From the NCBI GenBank assembly GCA_041913045.1, contig JAYSGB010000015.1:1-64000 (forward strand): DNA of 64,000 nucleotides. The letters run 5' to 3'. Positions 36,399-44,948 of the stretch are shown here, one piece after another. The notes under the pieces were generated by a model, which searched no databases, was not told the DNA's origin, and saw nothing but the letters and a program-made list of their open reading frames with translations. This stretch comes from CAMLOF01 sp041913045 (GTDB lineage: Bacteria; Pseudomonadota; Gammaproteobacteria; Burkholderiales; Burkholderiaceae_C). Both the position numbers and the translations under genes were made by a program. The number at the start of each line of letters is the position of its first letter. The stretch's first letter is position 1.

Positions 36399-37568
36399 TT
36401 ATACCCCGAGCCAGCGCTGAAGGCGAGCCACCCCCTGGCGCAGGCGATCGACGTCGCGGCTGGCGAAGCACCAGCGCAGCCAACCCTCCCCTTCCATGCC
36501 GAAGGCGCTGCCGGGGGCCAGGCCCAGCCCGGCCTCGCGCACCAGACGCTTGGCCACGGTGAGGCTGTCGCCCTCCACGGGCAGCTTGAAGAAGGCGTAC
36601 ATGCCGCCCGGCGGCACGGCCACCTGAACGCCGGGCAAGGCCTGCAATAGCGGCACCAGGGTGTTGCGGCAAAGCTTCAGGTGCGCAACCAGGGCGGGCG
36701 TCACCTCGTCGCCGCGCTCCAGCGCCACCACCGCGGCACGCTGTGTGAACACGGGTGCGCAAGAGGTGTTGAACTCGATAAGCTTGCCCACCGGCTGAAC
36801 CAGTTCGGGCGGCAACACCATCCAGCCCAGGCGCCAGCCCGTCATGAGGAAACTCTTGGAAAAGCTGTGCACCACGATGAGGCGGTCGTCGGGCTCGGCC
36901 ACATCCAGGAAGCTGGGCGCGCAGCCGTTGCCGCTGGCGGCGTAGTACAGGCGTTCGTACACCTCGTCTGCCAGCAACCAGGTGCCGGTGCGGCGGCAAT
37001 GGGCCAGGATGGCCTGCTGTTCGGCGCGGGTGAGCGTCCACCCGGTGGGGTTGTTGGGCGCGTTGAGCACCAGCATCCGTGTGCCGGGCGTGACGGCAGC
37101 CAAAAGCTCGGTCAGGTCCAACCGCCACAGGCCATCATCGCCAGGGTGCAGGCTGATGCAGCGCACCTTGCCGCCCATGATGAGAGGTTGCGCGACCAGG
37201 TTGGGCCACACCGGGGTGACGACGACCACCTCATCGCCAGCATCCACCAGCGTTTGCGCGGCCAGCATCAGGCCGTTCACGCCGCCTGAAGTGACGGCGA
37301 TACGGCCCTGCCAGTGTGCCGCGTCGTGCTGCGGATGCAGCCTGTGCGTGTAGCGGCCCAAGGCTTCGCGCAAGGCGGGCAGGCCCAGGTTGTGGGCGTA
37401 GAAGGTTTCACCCGCGTCGAGGGAGGCTATCGCCGCCTCGCGGATGAAGCCGGGCGTGACTTCGTCGCTCTCGCCGAACCAGAAGGCCAGCATGTCGTCG
37501 CGCCCCATGCCGGCGTTGGCCACCTCGCGGATGCGCGACTCTTCCAGTTCTGCCACGACGGATCGCAT
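36399..37568 (-). CDS. PLP-dependent class I/II aminotransferase
   Basis: A 389-aa fold-type I aminotransferase. Visible are the N-terminal YxHNLGLPALREAL region, NAPNNPTGW with the substrate-binding Asn, the LADEVYERLYY Asp/Tyr pair, and the PLP lysine in SFSKSFLMTGWRLGW. The C-terminal arginine that binds the substrate carboxylate is probably that in RWCFAS. The family includes aspartate and aromatic aminotransferases; the amino-acid specificity cannot be assigned. It follows the orphan substrate-binding protein gene by 48 bases. Confidence 0.88.
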   Translation of the reverse strand: MRSVVAELEESRIREVANAGMGRDDMLAFWFGESDEVTPGFIREAAIASLDAGETFYAHNLGLPALREALGRYTHRLHPQHDAAHWQGRIAVTSGGVNGLMLAAQTLVDAGDEVVVVTPVWPNLVAQPLIMGGKVRCISLHPGDDGLWRLDLTELLAAVTPGTRMLVLNAPNNPTGWTLTRAEQQAILAHCRRTGTWLLADEVYERLYYAASGNGCAPSFLDVAEPDDRLIVVHSFSKSFLMTGWRLGWMVLPPELVQPVGKLIEFNTSCAPVFTQRAAVVALERGDEVTPALVAHLKLCRNTLVPLLQALPGVQVAVPPGGMYAFFKLPVEGDSLTVAKRLVREAGLGLAPGSAFGMEGEGWLRWCFASRDVDRLRQGVARLQRWLGV

Positions 37569-37616
37569 GCCCTACCCTTTCGTTGAAAACAAAGGGCGAT
37601 TATGGGCGAGCGGCCG

Positions 37617-38948
37617 TCAGGGGCGGCTCATTTGGCAGCTGTGGGGTTGTTCTGCGGCGCTGGGCGCCAGTTGGCGGATGACGCGGAAGCCGTAGCCGGA
37701 GCCTTCCACGTCGAACGGCACACCGGGAGCACCCTGGCGGTCCATGACGGACACCACAAGCGCCTGCTGTGCCTGGTGGTCGGCCGCGCGCATGCGCAGG
37801 CGCTGCCCCGCCAGCGTGACATCTGCAGATTCCAGCGCCCGGGCCATGGCCAGGGCCGAGGGCATGCCCGCCGTCGAACCAGCAGCCCGCTCGATGGCCT
37901 GTGCCAAGGCTTCGATCATCAGTTGCATGCGCATGTGTACGTAATCGTCTGCCGGGCGCGGGAAGCGGGCGCGAAAGCTCTCGTAGAACGCCTTGGATTC
38001 GGCGCCGGGGACGTTGGGAAACCAGTCGGCCACGGCCACCACCTTGCCGATGCCCGCGTCGCCGATGGCGGCAGGCGCGCCCAGGGCGTTGCCGTAGAAG
38101 GTGTAGAACTTTCCTTCGAAGCCGACTTCGCGCGCGGCCTTGACCAACAGCGTCAGGTCGTTGCCCCAGTTGCCGGTGATGACGGCCTGCGCACCGCTGG
38201 CCTTGATCTTGGTGGCGTAAGGCAGAAAGTCCTTGACGCGGGCCATGGGGTGCAGCTCTTCCCCGACGATGCGGACGTCCGGACGCTGCAGGCCCAGCTG
38301 GCGGCGGGCTTCGCGCTGCACGGCCTGACCAAAGCTGTAGTCCTGGCCGATCAAATAGACGCTTTTCACGTCGCGGTCGGCTTTGATGACGTCCATGAGC
38401 GCGGCCATGCGCATGTCGGCATGAGCGTCGAAGCGGAAATGCCAGAAGCTGCACTTCTCGTTGGTGAGGATGGGGTCGACCGCCGAGTAGTTGAGGAACA
38501 GCACCTGGCGCGATGGCTCGCGCTCGTTGTGTTTGTTGATGGCGTCGATAAGCGCGGCGGCGGCGGCCGAGGAGTTGCCCTGCATGACGATGCGGATGTC
38601 GGCGTCCACGGCGGCGCGCAAGGAGGAAAGGGCCTCTTCGGTCTGGCCTTTGCTGTCGAAACGCTCGACCAACAGCGGCCGCGCGCCACCTGGCAAGCGC
38701 ACGCCGCCACGGGCGTTGACGCGTTCGGTGGCCCAGACCAGGTTGCGGAACACCGCTTCACCTGTGTTGGCCAGCGGGCCGGACAGGCCTTCGATAAGGG
38801 CCAGGCGAATGGGGGCGCCGGCAGGCGTGGTGTTGGCAGATGCCATGCCGATGCAGGCCATCGACGCGATGGCGGCCAGGGCGCTGCGGCGGGAGACCGT
38901 ACGCAGAGTACGCGTAGCAAGACGCGTCATGGAAGACAGCAGTTTCAT
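37617..38948 (-). CDS. ABC transporter substrate-binding protein, branched-chain amino acid (Leu/Ile/Val-binding) type
   Basis: A 443-aa periplasmic-binding-protein-like protein (peripheral type 1 fold). A long N-terminal signal with a twin-arginine-like SRRSALAAIASMACIGMASA ends near residue 39. The start of the mature domain (IRLALIEGLSGPLANTGEAV) is typical of LivK-like receptors. No permease or ATPase genes are adjacent, so it is an orphan receptor in this window. The ligand is unknown. I chose the ATG of MKLLSSM at 38948. Confidence 0.8.
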   Translation of the reverse strand: MKLLSSMTRLATRTLRTVSRRSALAAIASMACIGMASANTTPAGAPIRLALIEGLSGPLANTGEAVFRNLVWATERVNARGGVRLPGGARPLLVERFDSKGQTEEALSSLRAAVDADIRIVMQGNSSAAAAALIDAINKHNEREPSRQVLFLNYSAVDPILTNEKCSFWHFRFDAHADMRMAALMDVIKADRDVKSVYLIGQDYSFGQAVQREARRQLGLQRPDVRIVGEELHPMARVKDFLPYATKIKASGAQAVITGNWGNDLTLLVKAAREVGFEGKFYTFYGNALGAPAAIGDAGIGKVVAVADWFPNVPGAESKAFYESFRARFPRPADDYVHMRMQLMIEALAQAIERAAGSTAGMPSALAMARALESADVTLAGQRLRMRAADHQAQQALVVSVMDRQGAPGVPFDVEGSGYGFRVIRQLAPSAAEQPHSCQMSRP

Positions 38949-39035
38949 GGTGATGCTCTTGGAAGCCCGAAGGGGTTTCGACACAACCTTCGCGGTGTCA
39001 CATATGCGACACCAACACAAAAAAGGTGCGCCAGT

Positions 39036-40079
39036 TTACTGCACGGCCTGAGACAAGTCAGCCAGCGGCCAACGAGGTTTGACGTCGAAACCGTAGCCGG
39101 AAGATGGCGGCAACCCGCCCGTCTGGACCCGCAAGCCAGCGGCCAGGGCGATCATGGCGCCGTTGTCGGTGCACAGGTGTAACTCGGGGTAATGCACTCG
39201 AACGCCGCGCTTGGCACAGGCCTGATTCAACTGCTCGCGCAGCAGGCTGTTGGCACCCACGCCACCTGCCACCACCAGCCGACGCAACCCCGACTGGCTC
39301 ACGGCTGCCAGCGCCTTTTTCACCAGCACTTCAACGATGGCCGCCTGCGTGGAGGCCGCCAGGTCGGCCCGGCGCAGCGGCAGGTCATCACCCAGCTTCT
39401 TGGCCTGGGTCAACACCGCCGTCTTGAGCCCGGCGAAAGAGAAGTCCAAGTCGCCGCTGTGCAGCAACGGCCTGGGCAGCTTGAACGCTTGCGGATCGCC
39501 CTGCTGTGCCAAACGGGAGAGCGCAGGCCCACCTGGGTAACCCAGGCCCAGCAGCTTGGCCGATTTGTCAAAGGCTTCGCCCGCGGCGTCGTCGATGGTT
39601 TCGCCCAGCAGTTGGTACTGGCCGACACCATCCACACGCATGAGCTGCGTGTGCCCGCCAGACACGAGCAGCGCGATGAAGGGGAATTCGGGTGGATCGG
39701 CGCTGAGAAAGGGCGAGAGCAGGTGCCCTTCAAGGTGGTGCACGCCCAGGGTGGGTTTGCCAAGCGCGGCAGCCATGGCACAGGCCACACCCGCGCCCAC
39801 GAGCAAGGCACCCGCCAGACCGGGGCCGCGCGTGTAGGCCACCAGTTCAACGTCTTGCAGGCTGCGCCCCGCCTGGGCAAGCGCGGCGGAAGTCAGGGGC
39901 AGCACGCGGCGGATGTGGTCGCGGCTGGCCAGCTCGGGCACCACGCCGCCATAAGCCTGGTGCATTTCAATCTGGCTGTGCAAGGCGTGGCCCAGCAGCT
40001 TGGGCGTGGCCGTGCCAGAGGCATCAACCAGGGCCACACCGGTTTCGTCGCAGGAGGATTCGATACCCAAAATCAGCAT
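39036..40079 (-). CDS. tsaD: tRNA N6-adenosine threonylcarbamoyltransferase
   Basis: A 347-aa enzyme that transfers the threonylcarbamoyl group to A37 of ANN-decoding tRNAs. The N terminus MLILGIESSCDETGVAL, the metal-binding HHLEGHLLSP, ALLVSGGHTQL, and VAGGVGANSLLR mark TsaD. The start at 40079 begins the conserved core; a 16-residue extension has no similarity. It is divergent from the NasR gene with 94 bases between the chosen starts. Confidence 0.97.
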   Translation of the reverse strand: MLILGIESSCDETGVALVDASGTATPKLLGHALHSQIEMHQAYGGVVPELASRDHIRRVLPLTSAALAQAGRSLQDVELVAYTRGPGLAGALLVGAGVACAMAAALGKPTLGVHHLEGHLLSPFLSADPPEFPFIALLVSGGHTQLMRVDGVGQYQLLGETIDDAAGEAFDKSAKLLGLGYPGGPALSRLAQQGDPQAFKLPRPLLHSGDLDFSFAGLKTAVLTQAKKLGDDLPLRRADLAASTQAAIVEVLVKKALAAVSQSGLRRLVVAGGVGANSLLREQLNQACAKRGVRVHYPELHLCTDNGAMIALAAGLRVQTGGLPPSSGYGFDVKPRWPLADLSQAVQ

Positions 40080-40173
40080 GCGGGGAGTGTAAGCGCCACG
40101 CCGTTGCCAGCCCGGCGGCAGGGACAAGGCACGTTTGTTGCTGATGCCTTGCCGAAAGGCGGATGTTCAAGAG

Positions 40174-41445
40174 ATGAAAACGGGTTTGTGCTTCCTGGTC
40201 GCGGCCAAGCGCTGCGAAATCGCCGATCTGCGCCAACTGGCGCAGACCAGCGTGCTGGTGGACACCACCGCCCGCATGATCCACGACCTGCAGCGTGAGC
40301 GCGGGTTGACGAACCTCTATCTGGGCTCGGGCGGTGCCGACGCCAGCGCCTTGCGCCAGGAACAGCTGTTGGCCAGCACGGTGACCGAAACCGCCCTGCG
40401 CGCCTGCTTTGACACGCTCAACCTTGAACCCCAAGGCATGAGCAACGGGGCGCGGCTGTTCAGCCGCATTGCCTACGTACTGCAGGGGTTGGACGCCCTG
40501 CCCGCCTTGCGCAGGCAGGTGGACCGCCAACGCTGGGACGCCCCGCGCGCCACCGCCGCTTACGTGCAACTGGTTGCTGGCTTGCTGGCGGTGGTGTTTG
40601 AGGCCGCCGACACAGCTACCGACCCCGACGTGTCCCGCCTGCTGGTCAGCCTGTTCAACTTTATGCAGGGCAAGGAGTTCGTGGGGCAGGAACGCGCCAC
40701 GGGCGCTGCCATGTTCGCCGCAGGGCGCGCCGACGCTCGGCAGCAACAGCGACTGATGCGGCTGATCGATTCGCAGGAGCAGTGTCTGGCGGTGTTCGCC
40801 GATTTCGCCGACCCCGAAACGCGCGCACTTTGGGACAGCAGCCTGTCCGCCCATCTGGCGGCCGAACTCGAACGCATGCGGCGGGTGTTGTGCACGAGCG
40901 CCGACGGTGGACCGCTCAACACAGCCTGGAGCGCGCCATGGTTTGAGGGGTGCAGTGCCCGCATTGATGCCATGCGCACCGTGGAGATGCACCTGTCGCA
41001 AGCGCTGCAGACGCTGTGCGACAGAAAGCTTGCGCAAGCCAAACTGGAACTGGACAACCTGGAGCGTGTGCAAGCCACGTTGAACGAATCTGCCGTTGCC
41101 CCCGAAATGCAGGCCACCTTCTTTGAAGAGCCTGAGACGCTGGCGGCCCAGGCGCCGGTTCGCCCATTGGGTTCGCAACTGGACCGCGGAGTGCTGGACT
41201 TGCTGCACGCCCAGGCGCACCGGCTGCAGAAAATGGAAGAGGAACTGGACACCGTGCGCGCCAGCCTGAACGAGCGCAAGGTGATTGAACGTGCCAAAGG
41301 CCTGCTGATGGCGCACCGCCAGCTGAGCGAAGAGGATGCGCACCGCACGATGCGGCAGATGGCCATGAACCAGGGGCGTCGGCTGGTGGAGGTGGCAGAG
41401 GCAGTGCTGTCCATGGCCGAGGTGTTGCCCGCCCGTTTGCGCTGA
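40174..41445 (+). CDS. nasR: Nitrate-sensing antiterminator: NIT domain plus ANTAR RNA-binding domain
   Basis: A 423-aa cytosolic regulator. The N-terminal two-thirds is a helical NIT (nitrate/nitrite-sensing) domain with the hallmark DLQRERGLTNLYLGSGG near residue 38. The last 59 residues form an ANTAR domain (LNERKVIERAKGLLMAHRQL then SEEDAHRTMRQMAM). In Klebsiella, NasR binds nitrate and then the leader RNA of the nasF operon, preventing termination. The matching RNA element lies directly downstream here (41620-41729), which strongly supports the same role. Start is uncertain: ATGs at 40144 and 40174 and a TTG at 40135 are in frame; I took the one that begins the conserved part. Confidence 0.9.
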   Translation: MKTGLCFLVAAKRCEIADLRQLAQTSVLVDTTARMIHDLQRERGLTNLYLGSGGADASALRQEQLLASTVTETALRACFDTLNLEPQGMSNGARLFSRIAYVLQGLDALPALRRQVDRQRWDAPRATAAYVQLVAGLLAVVFEAADTATDPDVSRLLVSLFNFMQGKEFVGQERATGAAMFAAGRADARQQQRLMRLIDSQEQCLAVFADFADPETRALWDSSLSAHLAAELERMRRVLCTSADGGPLNTAWSAPWFEGCSARIDAMRTVEMHLSQALQTLCDRKLAQAKLELDNLERVQATLNESAVAPEMQATFFEEPETLAAQAPVRPLGSQLDRGVLDLLHAQAHRLQKMEEELDTVRASLNERKVIERAKGLLMAHRQLSEEDAHRTMRQMAMNQGRRLVEVAEAVLSMAEVLPARLR

Positions 41446-41585
41446 AGGCGCGCACGACAGCACTGCTGCGGTGCACCATCGCCGCCAATTGCCAGGCCAT
41501 GCACCATGCTGGACACATCTTGACTTGGCAAGGCCATTTGGACGCAACTCAAGCTCACGCACACCTGATGCTGCACCGCAAAAAG

Positions 41586-41602
41586 CTGGCACGGAAGGTG
41601 CT
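41586..41602 (+). promoter_or_regulatory. Sigma-54 promoter of the nitrate transporter operon
   Basis: CTGGCACGGAAGGTGCT matches the -24/-12 consensus (YTGGCACG-N4-TTGCW) at all but one position, with exact GG-N10-GC spacing (GG 41588-41589, GC 41600-41601). The predicted start, about 41613, lies only a few bases before the first leader hairpin. Three TGCACC half-sites resembling NtrC sites lie upstream (41472, 41500 and 41572), the second followed by a GG at the expected spacing. NtrC control is inference. Confidence 0.82.
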
Positions 41603-41619
41603 TTAACCCCATCGACGGT

Positions 41620-41679
41620 TTGGGCCAACGGCGGCGCCAACCTTGTGTCCTGATACGACACCCCCGGACAACGGCGTCC
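41620..41679 (+). ncRNA. Dual-hexaloop ANTAR-target leader RNA
   Basis: Two stem-loops carry the same six-base loop AACGGC. P1 (41620-41640): TTGGGCC pairs with GGCGCCAA with a single bulged G. P2 (41666-41679): GGAC pairs with GTCC. Loop position 1 is A and position 4 is G in both, as described for ANTAR-binding hexaloops. The P2 loop and 3' arm overlap the 5' arm of the terminator at 41671, so P2 and the terminator exclude each other. Together with a NasR-type protein encoded immediately upstream, this fits nitrate-dependent antitermination. A small extra hairpin GTGTC/GACAC (41645-41661) fills the linker. Confidence 0.85.
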
Positions 41680-41729
41680 ATCACCCGCCTGCAAACGCAG
41701 GCGCCGTGATGGCCGCCGTTTTTGTTTTT
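41671..41729 (+). terminator. Leader attenuator terminator of the nitrate operon
   Basis: A 49-base interrupted hairpin: ACGGCG/CGCCGT, CCATCAC/GTGATGG and CGCCTGC/GCAGGCG pair in register around an AAAC loop (20 pairs with one mismatch and one small internal loop), followed by TTTTTGTTTTT. It lies between the sigma-54 promoter and the nrtA start (41755), so it would stop transcription before the operon unless the P2 antiterminator forms. Confidence 0.92.
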
Positions 41730-41754
41730 GGTCAATGTTTGTCTAGGAGTTGCC

Positions 41755-43047
41755 ATGAGCCAAGCCATCCCTTCCACCGCCAGCCCCGTCGAGGCACGTA
41801 CCGAAACTGCCGTCGAGCAACCCAGCCGACGCGAACTCATCAAGAAAGGGGGCGCGCTGGCTGGCGCGGCCTTGTTCTCCACCCTGGGGCACCATGGCGT
41901 TTGGGCTGCGGGCTCGGATGCTCCCGAAAAGAAGGAAGTGAAGATCGGTTTCATCCCGCTGACGGACTGCGCCAGCGTGGTGATGGCGTCAGTGCTGGGC
42001 ATCGACCAGAAATACGGCGTCAAGATCGTTCCCACCAAGGAAGCAAGCTGGCCCGGTGTGCGCGACAAGCTGGTCAACGGCGAGCTGGACTTTGCCCACG
42101 TGCTGTACGGCCTGATCTACGGTGTGCACCTGGGCACGGCTGGCCCCAAGAAGGACATGGCCGTGCTGATGAACCTGAACCACAACGGCCAGGCCATCAC
42201 GCTGAGCAAGAAGCTGGCAGACAAGGGTGCCGTGGACGGTGCCAGCCTGGCCAAGCTGATGCAGACGGACAAGCGTGAATACACCTTCGCCCAGACCTTC
42301 CCCACCGGCACCCACGCCATGTGGATTTACTACTGGCTGGCAGCCCACGGCATCAACCCGATGAAGGACGCCAAGGTCATCACCGTGCCGCCGCCGCAGA
42401 TGGTGGCCAACATGCGCGTGGGCAACATGGACGGCTTCTGCGTGGGTGAACCCTGGAACCACCGCGCCATCATGGACGGCATTGGGATCACCGCGACCAC
42501 GACACAGGCTATCTGGCAGGACCACCCTGAGAAGGTGCTGGGCACCACCGCTGAGTTCGTGCAGAAGTACCCCAATACGGCACGCGCCGTGACGGCAGCC
42601 ATTCTGGAGGCGGGCAAGTGGATTGACGCTGGCCTGCAGAACAAGCTGAAGATGGCCGAGACTATTGCCGACCGCGCGTACGTGAACACCAGCGTGGACG
42701 CGATCAACCAGCGCATTCTGGGCCGCTACCAGAACGGCCTGGGCAAGACCTGGGACGACCCGAACCACATGAAGTTCTTCAACGATGGTGCGGTGAACTT
42801 CCCCTACCTGTCGGACGGCATGTGGTTCCTCACGCAGCACAAGCGCTGGGGCCTGCTCAAGAGCCACCCTGATTACCTGGCCGTGGCCAAGCAGGTGAAC
42901 CAGGTGGACCTGTACAAGTCGGTCGCCAGCGCCATGAAGATCAGCGTGCCCAAGGACGTGCTGCGCACCAGCAAGCTGATCGACGGCGTGGTGTGGGACG
43001 GCAAGGACCCCGCCAAGTACGCCGACGGTTTCAAGATCAAGGCCTGA
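41755..43047 (+). CDS. nrtA: Nitrate ABC transporter, substrate-binding protein (NrtA/NasF family)
   Basis: A 430-aa periplasmic receptor for nitrate/nitrite. The Tat-type signal SRRELIKKGGALAGAALF (residues about 24-41) suggests export in folded form. The mature part (VKIGFIPLTDCASVVMASVL, DFAHVLYGLIYGVHLGTAG, FPTGTHAMWIYYWL, GFCVGEPWNHRA) matches the NrtA/CmpA family. GGAG precedes the ATG at 41755 by 7 bases. First gene of the operon; it lies behind the leader attenuator. Confidence 0.93.
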   Translation: MSQAIPSTASPVEARTETAVEQPSRRELIKKGGALAGAALFSTLGHHGVWAAGSDAPEKKEVKIGFIPLTDCASVVMASVLGIDQKYGVKIVPTKEASWPGVRDKLVNGELDFAHVLYGLIYGVHLGTAGPKKDMAVLMNLNHNGQAITLSKKLADKGAVDGASLAKLMQTDKREYTFAQTFPTGTHAMWIYYWLAAHGINPMKDAKVITVPPPQMVANMRVGNMDGFCVGEPWNHRAIMDGIGITATTTQAIWQDHPEKVLGTTAEFVQKYPNTARAVTAAILEAGKWIDAGLQNKLKMAETIADRAYVNTSVDAINQRILGRYQNGLGKTWDDPNHMKFFNDGAVNFPYLSDGMWFLTQHKRWGLLKSHPDYLAVAKQVNQVDLYKSVASAMKISVPKDVLRTSKLIDGVVWDGKDPAKYADGFKIKA

Positions 43048-43094
43048 AACCACGGCTTTCGCCACCTACCACTTTCGACCCACCGGAGATCACC

Positions 43095-44039
43095 ATGGTC
43101 AGCGCCGTTTTTCATGCACCGCTGGAACCCACGCCAGCCAAAGCATCCGATGCTACTAAAAGCATAGCTGCTAGCGCCCTATCTACGGGCGCTACAGCCC
43201 AAAAAACCTCAAATCCACCCGCAGCACCTACCCAGGCCCAGCGCGACGCCGGTGCGCTATCGCGCGCCTTTTGGCAGAACGTGCTGCCGCCCATGCTGGG
43301 CCTGGGGCTGCTGGTGGGGCTGTGGGCGCTGGTGTCGGCCAGCACGGGCCGCAGCATTCCCACGCCCTACGAGACCTGGCTGCAGGCGGTGGAGGTGTTC
43401 AGCAACCCGTTCTACCGCAACGGCCCCAACGACCAGGGCGTGGGCTGGAACGTGCTGGCCTCGCTGGAGCGCGTGGCCGTGGGCTTTGGGCTGGCGGCGC
43501 TGGTGGGTATTCCGGCGGGGTTTGCCATCGGGCGCTTTGCGTTTCTGTCGCGCATGTTCAACCCGCTCATCAGCCTGCTGCGGCCGGTGTCGCCGCTGGC
43601 GTGGCTGCCCATCGGCCTCTTGGTGTTCAAGGGCGCCAACCCGGCCGCCATCTGGACCATCTTCATCTGCTCCATCTGGCCCATGGTCATCAACACCGCC
43701 GTGGGCGTGCAGCGCGTGCCGCAGGACTACCTGAACGTGGCCCGCGTGCTCAACCTGAGCGAGTGGAAGGTGCTCACCAAGATCCTGTTCCCCTCGGTGC
43801 TGCCCTACATGCTGACCGGCGTGCGCCTGGCCGTGGGCACGGCGTGGCTGGTGATCGTGGCGGCCGAGATGCTGACGGGCGGCGTGGGCATTGGCTTCTG
43901 GGTGTGGGACGAGTGGAACAACCTCAACGTCACCAACATCATCGTGGCGATCTTCGTCATCGGCACCGTGGGCCTGCTGCTGGAAATGGCCCTGATCAAG
44001 CTGGCCACGGCCTTCACGTTCGAAGAGGTGAAATCATGA
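43095..44039 (+). CDS. nrtB: Nitrate ABC transporter, permease (NrtB/NasE family)
   Basis: A 314-aa inner-membrane permease of the BPD_transp_1 type with about six helices from residue 60 on. The EAA-like loop VARVLNLSEWKVLTKILFPSV and NrtB-like segments (PVSPLAWLPIGLLVFKGANP; GGVGIGFWVWDEWNNLNVTN) support nitrate transport. The first 55 residues are a low-complexity Ala/Thr/Ser/Pro extension, part of which (43155-43214) is encoded by a palindromic intergenic-type repeat. CCGGAGA precedes the ATG at 43095. It overlaps the ATPase start by 4 bases. Confidence 0.92.
   Translation: MVSAVFHAPLEPTPAKASDATKSIAASALSTGATAQKTSNPPAAPTQAQRDAGALSRAFWQNVLPPMLGLGLLVGLWALVSASTGRSIPTPYETWLQAVEVFSNPFYRNGPNDQGVGWNVLASLERVAVGFGLAALVGIPAGFAIGRFAFLSRMFNPLISLLRPVSPLAWLPIGLLVFKGANPAAIWTIFICSIWPMVINTAVGVQRVPQDYLNVARVLNLSEWKVLTKILFPSVLPYMLTGVRLAVGTAWLVIVAAEMLTGGVGIGFWVWDEWNNLNVTNIIVAIFVIGTVGLLLEMALIKLATAFTFEEVKS
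43155..43214. repeat. Comamonadaceae-type palindromic short repeat inside the nrtB coding region
   Basis: The segment reads TAAAAGCATAGCTGCTAGCG... with the inverted repeat TAGCGCCC/GGGCGCTA (43172-43179 / 43187-43194) around a 7-base loop, then CAGCCCAAAAAACC. It resembles the 'AGCTGCTAGCGC...GCGCTA' repeats I know as abundant intergenic elements in Acidovorax and relatives. Here it lies in frame within the poorly conserved permease N terminus and encodes TKSIAASALSTGATAQKTS. Only one copy is seen in this window, so repeat status rests on recall. Confidence 0.5.
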
Positions 44040-44863
44040 GCGAAGCAAAGTACATCGACATTCAGGGCGTAGCGCAGACGTTCAAGACCAAGAAGGGCCT
44101 GTTCCCCGCGCTGCGCGACATCCACCTGAACATTGCCAAGGGCGAGTTCGTGGCGCTGATCGGCCACTCGGGCTGCGGCAAGTCCACGCTGCTCAACCTG
44201 ATTGCCGGGCTCACGACGCCCACCGACGGCGTGCTGCTGTGCGCCGGGCGCGAGATCGCGGGCCCCGGGCCGGAACGTGCCGTGGTGTTCCAGAACCACT
44301 CGCTGCTGCCGTGGCTGACGTGTTTCGAGAACGTCTACCTGGGTGTGGAGCGCGTGTTTGGTGCGGCGTCGAAAAGCACTGGCGCTGCTGCAGAGAACAA
44401 GGCCCAGCTGACCGCGCGCACCCACGCCGCACTGGAACTGGTGGGCCTGACCCATGCCGCGCAGAAACGCCCTGGCGAAATCTCTGGCGGCATGAAGCAG
44501 CGCGTGGGTATCGCCCGCGCCCTGGCCATGGAGCCCAAGGTGCTGCTGATGGACGAGCCCTTTGGCGCGCTGGACGCCTTGACCCGCGCCAAGCTGCAGG
44601 ACGAGTTGCTGGAAATTGTGGCGCGCACGCAGAGCACGGTGGTGATGGTGACCCACGACGTGGACGAAGCCGTGCTGCTGGCCGACAAGATCGTGATGAT
44701 GACCAACGGCCCAGCCGCCACCATTGGCGAGGTGCTGCCGGTGGCGCTGCCGCGCCCGCGCAACCGTGTGGAGCTGGCCGAGGATCCGGCCTACCTGCAG
44801 TACCGCAAGGCGGTGATCGACTTCCTGTACACCCGCCAGGCCCACGTGGAAAAGGCCGCCTGA
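44036..44863 (+). CDS. nrtD: Nitrate ABC transporter, ATP-binding protein (NrtD/NasD family)
   Basis: A 275-aa ABC ATPase. Walker A GHSGCGKSTLL (about residue 43), Q-loop VVFQNHSLLPWLT, signature ISGGMKQRVGIARAL, Walker B VLLMDEPFGALD and the H-loop VMVTHDVDEA are intact. It belongs to the nitrate/sulfonate/taurine subclass and energises the NrtAB uptake system. There is no C-terminal NrtA-like regulatory fusion as in cyanobacterial NrtC. The start at 44036 overlaps the permease stop (ATGA). Confidence 0.93.
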   Translation: MSEAKYIDIQGVAQTFKTKKGLFPALRDIHLNIAKGEFVALIGHSGCGKSTLLNLIAGLTTPTDGVLLCAGREIAGPGPERAVVFQNHSLLPWLTCFENVYLGVERVFGAASKSTGAAAENKAQLTARTHAALELVGLTHAAQKRPGEISGGMKQRVGIARALAMEPKVLLMDEPFGALDALTRAKLQDELLEIVARTQSTVVMVTHDVDEAVLLADKIVMMTNGPAATIGEVLPVALPRPRNRVELAEDPAYLQYRKAVIDFLYTRQAHVEKAA

Positions 44864-44948
44864 ACCACACAAAAACGGGCAGAGAGAGACAAAGCCCCAC
44901 CCCGAATCACCAAGATGGTGCGCCGCAGCACCCAATTCGGGATAACCC

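Noticed and set aside
41645..41661. GTGTC/GACAC hairpin as an ANTAR hexaloop
   Set aside because: The loop has seven bases (CTGATAC) and lacks A1/G4; the true pair are the flanking AACGGC hairpins.
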